Assembly (NCBI RefSeq): GCF_000001735.4
Contig: NC_003075.7
Coordinates: forward strand, 621,001-685,000
Reading direction: 5' to 3'
Origin: Arabidopsis thaliana
Taxonomy: Eukaryota > Streptophyta > Magnoliopsida > Brassicales > Brassicaceae
DNA: 64,000 nucleotides
Of the stretch, positions 55,226 to 64,000 are shown in pieces. How positions within the stretch are numbered: position 1 is the first letter of the stretch; each line of letters begins with the position of its first letter. Both the position numbers and the translations under genes were made by a program. Under the pieces are notes generated by a model. That model worked only from the letters and a program-made list of their open reading frames with translations. It had not been told where the DNA came from and did no database searches.

Positions 55226-56265
55226 TTTTTTTACACAGAAACAGATCAAATAACAAAACTTTTTGAATCGACACTGAAAATTTTTTAGTGTTTGAGTTTT
55301 AAGGGCTTTTTCTCACTTCTCTGTTTCTTTCTTTTTTCCTCTATCTATTATTGTTTTTTCTGAAAGACGAACAGTACTAATACAGTTGGGGTGAAGAAGA
55401 ACCATAAAAAAAGAAAGAAAGATATTTGTGGCGGAATGCAGTAAAAGTATATTAATGTTTTTCCCCTAAACGTTGACAAATGAGAGGGACAAAAAAATAT
55501 TTTAATTGTGTATGAAGTAACACGTGGCAGTAAGAAAAATTGTTTGAACTTCGAACCGAAGTTTCAGTTTTTTTTTTTCCTTTCCGAAGGATCTTTCTGG
55601 AATATTATAGCCGACATAATTGACAACATAGTAACATACATATACGTAATTACGTTCTATACTACACCTAAATAATCGTAATTAATTTTTAGATTTGTTT
55701 TTGTCAATCCTATTACATTATCATTAGAGATGTTCAGGATTTGAATGCTTACGGCGGTAAAAACGGTCTATAATTGATCCGCGACGATTTTCTTTTATTT
55801 TTCTTAATCTATAATCTTACATACTCTAATTTATAAATGGTAAATCAAAAACGGTCTAATTCGCAAACGGATTTATCCGTCTCAACCACCGTAACCATTC
55901 ACATCCTCAAATCTAATCCTATTATTATGGTGATGAACTGATGATCGTAAAACTATTAATTATGCAACATAAAGGTCCACTTAACTACTAAACAAAATCC
56001 AATATTACTGCTGTAGATTCAAATGCTCGATGTCGATATATACCAAACCAAACAATCATAAGTTTAACCAACTATATATAGCTTAGTAAAAAACGAGGGC
56101 CTATATTGTTGAAACAAGTACTCTTACGATTGTTTCGATGGCTCATGGCTATATTGAAAAAAGAAATGAGAAGTTTTAAAGACATACAATTTTGGACGGA
56201 GGTAGGGAAAATTCGAAAATGCAAAATAAACACAAAACTTGGTGAAACTCGGAAGACAGCAGAAT
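55226..56265. other. Intergenic, NAC069 promoter to MEE49 3' end
   Basis: The fourth copy of the NAC upstream block (ACACGTGGCA, TTCGAACCGAAG, GAAGGATCTTTCTGGAA) lies at about 55510-55635. The rest is AT-rich with no gene. Confidence 0.5.
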
Positions 56266-58164
56266 TTATAAGAAGAACCTTCTCCTGCTCGTGTCCATTT
56301 CAGGCTGTAATGAAATACAAAAAAAAAACACATCAGAAAATAAAATTAAAAATCATCAAAAACTCTAAAGAACAGCAATGAAGCTGCTCGTGTCCATTTC
56401 TGGTGATTTTACCTTATGAACCCATTCAAATTCTCCACCTTTGGTGTCAAAAGTTCCATGCTGTAGAGTAACTAGCTTAAGCGTGAATCGAGGACCGCAT
56501 TCCTAAAAATCCAAAGTTTAATGATACAAACATTGATAATGTTGATTACTTTTTGATTCAACATGGTCAAAACTGACCTGAAGACGAGGTTTTATTGTCT
56601 CTTCTTTTCCTTTATCACTCTTGCTTTCCTTTGTCTCAAATATGTAACTGGATAGTGTTGAAATTTGTTCAATAAAAAGTTTTATTGGAGAATGGAGCAA
56701 AAGCAACTCGAAGAAGAAAAGGTGAAGTTATGTACCGGTGATGTCTGAAAAATATAAAGTCACGCTGGTTGTGGAATGTTACAACTCTCCTACCACGGAA
56801 ATTAGGATCCGGAGGGAAGAGTGATTGAAAAAATCTGAAAAAAGGAAAAATCTAACATCAGCAAGAAATTCAAAGAGACCATAAAACCAAGTCAACAACA
56901 CTATGAAAACTATACCTCCCAACACGATTCCCTAAACGCGTTGTAAAGTTATTCAAAACCAGTTCTGGTTGATGGCTTGTAGGATTTCCGTGATTCTGCA
57001 GTTACATTTAACATCCAATTCAGTGATCACTAATCTACACTCGATGTAGAGAAGAGTAATGGTTAGCTTACATACCTTAATATCCTTCCTTAGAACAAGA
57101 TTTGACAATTTGAAATGAGCAGTAGGACCATTTGGCAAACCGATGATAAGAAGCGCATCTACATATGAAATAGCAAAAGCTTGAAACAAAGCATATACAG
57201 TAGAGAGCACAAAACTTGAAACTCAGTGAAAACTAACCAGGTTCTCTACGATTTGTATGAACAACAATAAGAGATGTAAAATCTTTCTTCGTTGCGTATT
57301 CTACAATCTGCAGAACCATATCTAACAAGGTTATATAGTTGCAAAAAGACTAACTTTATAGAGAAACAAGGAAGCTATGAAACTTATAACAACACCTTCT
57401 TCAAATCATAGGTTCCTCTCTTTTGATAATGAGAGTTTGGTATCACCGAAAGCAACTCAGATATTAAAGCAGGTCCTCTCTGCAATCCAACAACATTACT
57501 TGAATCAGAAAACCACAAACAAATCTGTAGAATCTCTTATGAAACAATGGTACCAAAAAAAAAAGACTTACAGTGGAATTGAAACGACATGTTGTGAGCA
57601 AGACCTTAGGTGCAATCTCACGTCTCAGAACTGGATTAAACTCATCAGCATCAATATCCGCAAACAACTACAAACTCAATTACACTAAATTAGCAACACG
57701 ACAATGAATTGAATTCAAAAATTGAGATGAATCAAACTTTAAATCTAAACATACTTCTTCATCGTCAGGTCTGCAAACAGTTTCATCAGATTCTCTTGTA
57801 TTCTCAATCGTCTTCGGAATCATCTTTTGTGGAGGCTACAAACGAATAACACACACCAAACTTAATATCTCAAATTCATAAACACCTTTAAAAAATCCCT
57901 AAAAAAGCTTCTCCAGATCGTTACCTCTTCTCCAAGCTCTAAAGCTCGTTTCTCAGCAGCATCACGAGCTCTAATCTTCTTCTGCTTCTCCAATTTCTTC
58001 TCATGCTTCTGCTTCGCATACACTTTTGATCTCTTATCTTTGTTCTTAATCATCGAAGGAAGTATCACATTCCTCTTCTCACCCCCACTGAAAGTAGACT
58101 TTCCACGAACATCAGATTCCATTTCCTCACCATCACCATCATCTTTCTTCCTCTTGAACCCCAT
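56266..58164 (-). CDS. MEE49: Brix-domain ribosome production factor RPF1-like, MEE49
   Basis: Eleven exons (58164-57925, 57835-57755, 57667-57572, 57479-57396, 57307-57238, 57158-57076, 56995-56916, 56834-56736, 56647-56578, 56502-56413, 56304-56266) give 343 aa with all phases consistent. The N-terminal third is highly charged ([20 protein letters not shown]). A Brix domain follows, with VLLTTCR, the [19 protein letters not shown] strand, [21 protein letters not shown] and [12 protein letters not shown]. It ends ...RRRFLL-like and basic. Yeast Rpf1 acts in the nucleolus in 60S subunit maturation, an essential step. That fits the maternal-effect embryo arrest name. Exon 11 is only 39 bp; part of it (CGTGTCCATTTC on the plus strand) is also present 95 bp away, giving a competing acceptor sequence. 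Confidence 0.93.
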
Positions 58165-58486
58165 TTTTACGACGGACGGCGAACGAAGCCTCTCTCTCTT
58201 TAATCGATGAAAACGGCAAAGCTGAGAATGAAGACGACGGAGACTAACTTAGGGTTTATCGACTCAAAATTGAAAAACCTATACAAATGGGCCTATGCTT
58301 GGGCCCATCTTTAAGCATAGGCCTATCTATCTTTATAATATTCGTTAAACCGTCGCCGTATCAGTCTATTAACGGGCTTAATTCTGGGCCTTGAAGAAAC
58401 ATTATACTATGGCGTTTCATTATAACGATATTAAACGACGCCGTGTATGTTAGCTATCAATTTCGTTTCTCAGTGGTCACTATGCG
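58165..58486. promoter_or_regulatory. Divergent promoter MEE49 / PPR gene
   Basis: 322 bp separate the two start codons. TGGGCC elements are at 58288-58293, 58300-58307 (palindromic TGGGCCCA) and 58385-58390. GGCCTATGCTT (58290-58300) and AAGCATAGGCC (58313-58323) form an 11-bp perfect inverted repeat. No TATA box is obvious. This fits coordinate expression of housekeeping genes. Confidence 0.75.
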
Positions 58487-60904
58487 ATGCGCCATGGAAG
58501 AGGAAGCGCCGTATCAGCTGCAATTTCCGGTCTATCACCGGCGAAGAATTCACCGTTTCCACAGCTCTGCAATGTCCTTCTCGTCGCGTCTTTGTCCAAG
58601 ACCTTGTCTCAGTCCGGTACACGAAGCCTCGACGCGAATTCGATACCGATTTCGGAACCTGTGGTTCTCCAGATCCTTCGTAGAAACTCCATAGATCCAT
58701 CGAAGAAGCTAGATTTCTTCCGATGGTGTTATTCTCTTCGTCCTGGATACAAACATTCAGCGACAGCTTACTCTCAGATATTTCGCACTGTTTGTCGGAC
58801 AGGGCTTCTCGGAGAAGTTCCCGATTTGCTTGGTTCAATGAAGGAAGATGGAGTTAACTTGGACCAGACGATGGCGAAGATACTTCTAGATTCTCTAATC
58901 CGTTCGGGTAAGTTCGAATCAGCGTTAGGAGTTTTGGATTACATGGAGGAATTAGGAGATTGCTTAAATCCTAGTGTATATGATTCTGTTCTTATTGCTC
59001 TGGTGAAGAAACACGAATTGCGTCTTGCTCTGTCTATATTATTTAAGCTTTTAGAAGCTTCTGATAACCATAGTGATGATGATACTGGTAGAGTTATTAT
59101 TGTAAGTTATCTTCCTGGAACTGTTGCTGTTAATGAGCTCTTGGTTGGTCTAAGGAGAGCAGATATGAGGTCGGAGTTCAAAAGGGTATTTGAAAAGTTA
59201 AAGGGAATGAAAAGATTCAAGTTTGATACATGGAGTTATAACATTTGTATTCATGGATTTGGTTGTTGGGGAGACTTGGATGCTGCATTGAGTTTGTTCA
59301 AGGAGATGAAGGAGCGAAGTTCGGTCTATGGGTCTTCTTTTGGTCCTGATATATGCACATATAACAGCCTGATTCATGTGTTGTGTTTATTTGGAAAAGC
59401 TAAAGATGCTTTGATTGTATGGGATGAGCTGAAGGTGTCTGGCCATGAGCCTGATAATTCGACATATCGTATACTGATTCAAGGATGTTGTAAATCTTAC
59501 CGGATGGATGATGCAATGAGGATTTATGGTGAGATGCAGTATAACGGGTTTGTCCCTGATACTATTGTGTATAATTGTCTTTTAGATGGGACACTCAAGG
59601 CAAGAAAAGTCACTGAGGCTTGTCAGTTGTTTGAGAAGATGGTTCAAGAAGGAGTTAGAGCTTCCTGCTGGACATACAACATTCTAATTGACGGGTTATT
59701 TAGGAACGGAAGAGCTGAGGCTGGGTTTACTCTGTTCTGTGACTTGAAGAAGAAGGGTCAGTTTGTCGATGCCATTACGTTTAGCATTGTTGGGTTGCAG
59801 CTTTGCAGGGAAGGGAAGCTAGAAGGAGCAGTAAAATTGGTAGAGGAGATGGAGACTAGAGGTTTCTCTGTGGATTTGGTCACAATTAGTTCACTCTTGA
59901 TCGGATTTCATAAACAAGGTAGGTGGGATTGGAAAGAGAAGTTGATGAAGCACATAAGGGAAGGTAACTTGGTGCCTAATGTTCTGAGATGGAACGCTGG
60001 AGTGGAAGCTTCACTAAAACGTCCACAGAGCAAAGATAAGGATTACACCCCAATGTTTCCAAGTAAAGGAAGCTTCCTAGATATTATGAGCATGGTAGGT
60101 TCGGAAGACGATGGAGCTAGTGCTGAGGAAGTATCACCAATGGAAGATGACCCTTGGTCATCATCTCCATATATGGACCAATTAGCACACCAGAGAAATC
60201 AACCTAAGCCCTTGTTTGGTTTAGCAAGAGGACAGAGGGTCGAAGCAAAGCCAGATTCTTTTGACGTAGACATGATGAACACGTTTCTATCTATATATCT
60301 GTCCAAAGGGGATCTCAGCTTAGCCTGCAAATTGTTTGAGATATTCAATGGAATGGGTGTTACCGATCTCACGAGTTACACCTACAACTCCATGATGAGC
60401 TCGTTTGTCAAAAAGGGTTACTTCCAAACCGCCCGTGGAGTGCTTGACCAAATGTTTGAGAACTTTTGTGCAGCAGACATAGCAACATACAATGTAATAA
60501 TCCAAGGATTAGGAAAAATGGGAAGAGCAGACTTAGCCAGCGCGGTACTCGACAGACTCACAAAGCAAGGAGGATATCTAGACATTGTAATGTACAACAC
60601 ATTGATCAACGCTCTGGGGAAAGCAACCCGGTTAGATGAAGCCACACAACTGTTTGACCACATGAAGAGCAATGGAATAAACCCGGACGTTGTGAGTTAC
60701 AACACGATGATCGAAGTGAATAGTAAAGCAGGGAAATTGAAAGAAGCATACAAGTACTTGAAAGCAATGTTAGATGCAGGTTGTTTACCTAACCACGTAA
60801 CAGATACAATCCTGGATTATCTTGGGAAAGAGATGGAGAAAGCAAGATTCAAAAAAGCTTCTTTTGTACGAAACAAACCAAATAATAATAATATTTCCTC
60901 ATAG
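58487..60904 (+). CDS. P-class pentatricopeptide repeat protein
   Basis: This is an intronless frame of 805 aa, typical of PPR genes. Repeated 35-residue helix pairs with a T/S-Y-N/N-x-L-I core run from about residue 85 to 510 (for example SYNICIHGFGCWGDLDAALS and TYNSLIHVLCLFGKAKDALI). A non-repeat acidic linker follows at about 515-590 (EEVSPMEDDPW), and a second array runs from about 593 to 790 (TYNVIIQGLGKMGRADLASA, SYNTMIEVNSKAGKLKEAYK). No E, DYW or SMR domain was seen. Such proteins bind organellar RNA to stabilise or process it. The N-terminus is rich in Arg/Ser, in keeping with mitochondrial or plastid import, but I cannot tell which. It has no gene symbol that I recall. Convergent with the Kazal gene; the coding ends are 135 bp apart. 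Confidence 0.93.
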   Translation: MRHGRGSAVSAAISGLSPAKNSPFPQLCNVLLVASLSKTLSQSGTRSLDANSIPISEPVVLQILRRNSIDPSKKLDFFRWCYSLRPGYKHSATAYSQIFRTVCRTGLLGEVPDLLGSMKEDGVNLDQTMAKILLDSLIRSGKFESALGVLDYMEELGDCLNPSVYDSVLIALVKKHELRLALSILFKLLEASDNHSDDDTGRVIIVSYLPGTVAVNELLVGLRRADMRSEFKRVFEKLKGMKRFKFDTWSYNICIHGFGCWGDLDAALSLFKEMKERSSVYGSSFGPDICTYNSLIHVLCLFGKAKDALIVWDELKVSGHEPDNSTYRILIQGCCKSYRMDDAMRIYGEMQYNGFVPDTIVYNCLLDGTLKARKVTEACQLFEKMVQEGVRASCWTYNILIDGLFRNGRAEAGFTLFCDLKKKGQFVDAITFSIVGLQLCREGKLEGAVKLVEEMETRGFSVDLVTISSLLIGFHKQGRWDWKEKLMKHIREGNLVPNVLRWNAGVEASLKRPQSKDKDYTPMFPSKGSFLDIMSMVGSEDDGASAEEVSPMEDDPWSSSPYMDQLAHQRNQPKPLFGLARGQRVEAKPDSFDVDMMNTFLSIYLSKGDLSLACKLFEIFNGMGVTDLTSYTYNSMMSSFVKKGYFQTARGVLDQMFENFCAADIATYNVIIQGLGKMGRADLASAVLDRLTKQGGYLDIVMYNTLINALGKATRLDEATQLFDHMKSNGINPDVVSYNTMIEVNSKAGKLKEAYKYLKAMLDAGCLPNHVTDTILDYLGKEMEKARFKKASFVRNKPNNNNISS

Positions 60905-61039
60905 TTTTAATGTAATATGAATACAGAGCAATATAAAGAAAAAAAGAAGAGTATAAACAAAAAAGATTCGTCATTTGCAATCTGAAAACCTAAACAATCT
61001 TCTATATGTTGTTTTGATTCAGAGAAATTAGAACCAAAA

Positions 61040-61474
61040 TCAAAAGAGCCCAAAGAGAATAGAAAACCCAAGAAGCATCATCCAGACAATGTGTATCAAA
61101 AGCAGAGCTTGTCCAGGAACAGACAAACCAACACCATTACCAACATCACAAGCTCCTTGTTTCACAACACGAACACCATGGCACAAAGCATCTGCACAAC
61201 CGCACCAGTAAGTAACGCTGTCTTCACCGCAAACCGGATCAGGCCTGAAACACTGAACCGGACACGAAGCCGGTTTAGCAATTCCTTCACAGAATTCGCC
61301 TCTGTTTTTTTCACCGTTGATCTTCTCCGAAGGTAACCTAATAATCTCTCCTCCTTCCGTCGAAGGATCAGCGAAAACCGAAGATAGATTCAGAAGAATC
61401 AGAAAAAGAAACGCAATTACGGCTAATGACGGCGAGATTGTCGACATTGCCGAGATTCGGATCTTGAATTTCAT
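61040..61474 (-). CDS. Kazal-type serine protease inhibitor, secreted
   Basis: A single exon of 144 aa. A signal peptide is at about residues 10-35 (SLAVIAFLFLILLNLSSVFA). The Cys-rich inhibitor domain (about 62-110) contains CPVQCFRPDPVCGEDSVTYW, GCADALCHGV and the closing GAC. It follows the Kazal-like pattern, C-x3-C-x6-C, with a plant-type spacing. A hydrophobic C-terminus (about 121-144) could be a GPI-attachment signal or membrane anchor, giving surface display. Plant Kazal proteins inhibit serine proteases, and some limit fungal growth. Two further in-frame Met codons near the start (residues 1 and 10) make the first ATG likely but not certain. TATA-like TATATAAATA lies at about 61681-61690 on the minus strand. 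Confidence 0.9.
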   Translation of the reverse strand: MKFKIRISAMSTISPSLAVIAFLFLILLNLSSVFADPSTEGGEIIRLPSEKINGEKNRGEFCEGIAKPASCPVQCFRPDPVCGEDSVTYWCGCADALCHGVRVVKQGACDVGNGVGLSVPGQALLLIHIVWMMLLGFSILFGLF

Positions 61475-64000
61475 CGGAGAATTTGTCAGAAACCCTAAAA
61501 TCTGAATGCGAGATTTTTATCTTCTCTCTTTTGGGATTTTTCCTTAAGAAAGGTAAAGAATCTGAGAAGACGAAACGTTGTTTCCTCTCTTTTCCTGAAA
61601 GGAAACAACGAATGAGCAAAAAAAAAATCAATAGAGGAAAAAAGAAAGAATCAGGAAAAATCTTTGACAGAGAAGAAGTTATTTATATATTAAATTATTT
61701 AAAAAAGCAAATTGAAAAAGAAAAAAAGTGAAGAAAATTTTATTTTATTTATTGTTGGGAAAAAAAAGAGGAATGTTTTAAAAATTAATAGTTGGTGTAT
61801 GAGTAGGAGGAACAGTTGGTATAACGGCTAGCAACAAAAAAAACAGCGCGCATGCTTACGATTTTACAGTTGGCTTCCCACGTGTGAACATTAACTCAGA
61901 AAAGGAGAATAGCACTTTGTGTCGTTTATAGCTTTAGACGTATGAACGTCTTGCTGTTTTCAAAACCGCGTGAGATCCACACGGTGGAAAAAAAAAAAAG
62001 GAAATAGGTTTTGTAGCTCAATAGTCAATAATTATAGCCCAAAAAAGGAAAACTCACCAAAAACAGATATAAGAATTTTGAAATTCATTATCTTATTTTA
62101 GGTTATATAATATTGAAATGTAAGAAATATTAGGAAAAATTAAATTTTTTATATATCAAGTCCAAATGTCCAAAGCAGGTAAAGAAAAAGTAAATTGTAT
62201 AAATATCTCCATATCCTACTATATTATTTGGGAAATACATTTTAAATGTAACCTTAATTTTTGTAATTAATTACATGACAATGCCATTAGAAAATTTAAA
62301 TCAAAAACAAAATCTTTTAATGACATCATTAAGATTACCAAAATTATTTAACGACAATATTCATCTCTTAATTGTAGGGCTTATTGGATTTAAAGACGGG
62401 TCATCAAAGATTTCCTAAACTGAAGCAAAATATACCGAATATTCAAATATCTATCTGTTACCAAATTATAAACAAATAAGTTCGTAAAACAATTTAATAT
62501 TTTATATACGAAATCAATTAAATCATAATCACAGAAAAATTAGCACAAAAAAAATATGGTACATTCGGGTCTATAGTATTTTTGCAAGACTTTTTTGGTG
62601 GATTTGGGTAAAAGTGCATTCCGGTCATATAGTACATTCTCCTATTAAATAAATATGGTGCATTTCTATGTTATTAGCTAAAATGTTTAGATTATAATTC
62701 AGAGTCATATCATAAATAAAATTAATATTAATAAAATAAATGGCTTTTTGGCAAGACGGATTTGGAGGGACGGGTTTTTGAATCAACATTAATAAAAAAG
62801 TAAAATCTAATTAATCCACCGTTTCAATACGGGTTAAATTTTTATTTTATTATTTTTTAAGACCACTAATATTAAACATATCAAATCATCCTAATTTAGA
62901 AAAGATTATATAAAACCAAAAATGTTACGTGGTATGTATAATGTTACTATATATAAAATTAAACTATAAAATATAAATGTATTAGAGAATGATACAATTT
63001 GCAAAACTTTTATATTTAATAAATAATTCTTAAATTTTTAAAATTACTACTTTAATTAAAAAATCACGGGACGGGTAAAGAAATTACAGAACGAGTTTTA
63101 TTTTGGAATTGAGTTATATGGTGGATGTATTTGAATCAATATTTATAAAATTTTAAAATATTATTAATATGTTGTTTTAATAGGGTTAAAACTTCAGTTT
63201 TTTAATAATTGTCTAATGGATTTGTGGTATAGCGTTACTTAATAACAATTATAAACTGTAAAATATAAATATTTTATAAAAATAAATTTGCAAGTTTTAA
63301 TATATATTACTTTTTAAAAATAAATCATCTCGCGGTATACCGCGGGTTAAAATCTAGTTCAGTGTTTATTAGGAATATGTGTTGTTAGTCTTTATTAGAA
63401 ACTAGGCTTTGATTGTTATGACATGTAGCAACTAATTATACATTGGTTATTGATAAAAGCGAATTTAAATGCTATTTTTTAAAATTTATACTAGAGATTG
63501 ATTTGCAAAAAACTAAAGATTTATTTTAATTAATATTTTTAATATTTGAACAACATATTAAAAGATATACTATATACCTATTTTTTTTTTTATCAAAAAT
63601 TAAATTTTTGTTTTTAAGATGATCTATAAATATATGTTATTATTTTTTATGTATGATACACCTTATATTTGTTTTGTTAATATTGTTAGTTTTGTTTAGT
63701 TTTTAAAATCGTATAATTGTATTTTGATTGTTAATTATAAAATTTCTTCATAGTATATCATCTCATATTAATATCGATCCAAACTCATCCCACATTAAAT
63801 CACATCCAGGGAAATTAAACATTTTTTGTCATTTTCTGATAGAGTTCAAATATTATTAATGTCTCAAACTTAAAAAAAAATTAATATCGATCCAAACTTT
63901 ATAATTGTATTTTGATTATTATATTTGGATCTAACCTGTAGTATATCGTCCTATTAGTATATTTTAATTTCACCATATATATTTTTAAATATTTATAGTT
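61475..64000. other. AT-rich intergenic with Helitron
   Basis: The first 250 bp is the Kazal gene leader and promoter. The rest is very AT-rich with no gene. A Helitron 3' end at 63331-63357 is listed separately. Short related phrases such as GGTACATTCGGGTC and GTGCATTCCGGTC at 62560-62630 suggest another degraded repeat. Confidence 0.45.
62690..63357 (+). mobile_element. Non-autonomous Helitron, 3' end
   Basis: A perfect palindrome CGCGGTATACCGCG (63331-63344) is followed 9 bp later by CTAG (63354-63357) and a flanking T. This is the hallmark of ATREP-type Helitron 3' ends. Only the right border is firm; the left border (62690) is an estimate based on where related AT-rich sequence begins. 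No protein is encoded. Confidence 0.6.

Noticed and set aside
58443-58838. Alternative frames over the first part of the PPR gene
   Set aside because: The 805-codon frame has the PPR repeats and a proper ATG. The others are overlaps in GC-rich coding sequence.
1-64000. CRISPR arrays, bacterial operons, phage or insertion sequences
   Set aside because: None were seen. The window is eukaryotic nuclear DNA with introns and plant retroelements.

Overview
The window is plant nuclear DNA. AT-rich intergenic sequence separates GC-richer genes with short GT-AG introns, and plant-specific families are present (tonoplast aquaporin, NGATHA B3, NAC, P-type PPR). The gene order (bHLH57, TIP1;3, PPa5, a LINE, NGA4, ARV2, three NTM1-type NAC genes with a SADHU element between them, an RPF1/MEE49 protein, a PPR gene, a Kazal inhibitor) matches what I recall of the top of Arabidopsis thaliana chromosome 4, about At4g01460 to At4g01575. 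That assignment is from memory. Exon structures were worked out from splice sites and reading frames, and every predicted protein closes without a frame error.

Layout. 1-7 kb: bHLH57 (+), the intronless aquaporin TIP1;3 (-) and soluble pyrophosphatase PPa5 (+). 9.4-15.9 kb: an almost full-length LINE (+) with a 14-bp target-site duplication, ORF1 open and ORF2 inactivated. 18-23.2 kb: NGA4 (+), a phytocyanin-like pseudogene (+) and ARV2 (+). 23.2-25.4 kb: a possible two-exon small-peptide transcript, a repeated 15-mer and a duplicated ARV2 tail. 25.4-55.3 kb: a minus-strand tandem array of NTM1-type NAC genes. It runs from a pseudogene split by a LINE, through NAC067 (truncated, no membrane anchor) and a 3'-end remnant cut by a solo LTR, to NAC068/NTM1 and NAC069/NTM2. 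Helitron, LINE, SADHU, LTR and probable hAT insertions are scattered through it. 56.2-61.5 kb: MEE49 (-) and a PPR gene (+) sharing a 322-bp divergent promoter, then a Kazal-type inhibitor (-) convergent with the PPR gene. 61.7-64 kb: AT-rich DNA with a Helitron 3' end.

How the genes relate. Most of the single-copy genes are functionally unrelated neighbours. The NAC array is the only cluster with shared ancestry: the units share exon structure, a TATA-like promoter and a conserved block further upstream. They differ mainly at the 3' end that encodes the membrane tether, and in transposon insertions in introns 1 and 2.

I found no clearly new multi-gene system. The observations most worth checking are a 16-bp LINE insertion flanked by a perfect 18-bp duplication, the conserved block upstream of every NAC copy, loss of the tether in NAC067, tRNA-Cys-like 5' halves downstream of NAC copies, and the unexplained transcript-like unit at 23.7-24.5 kb.
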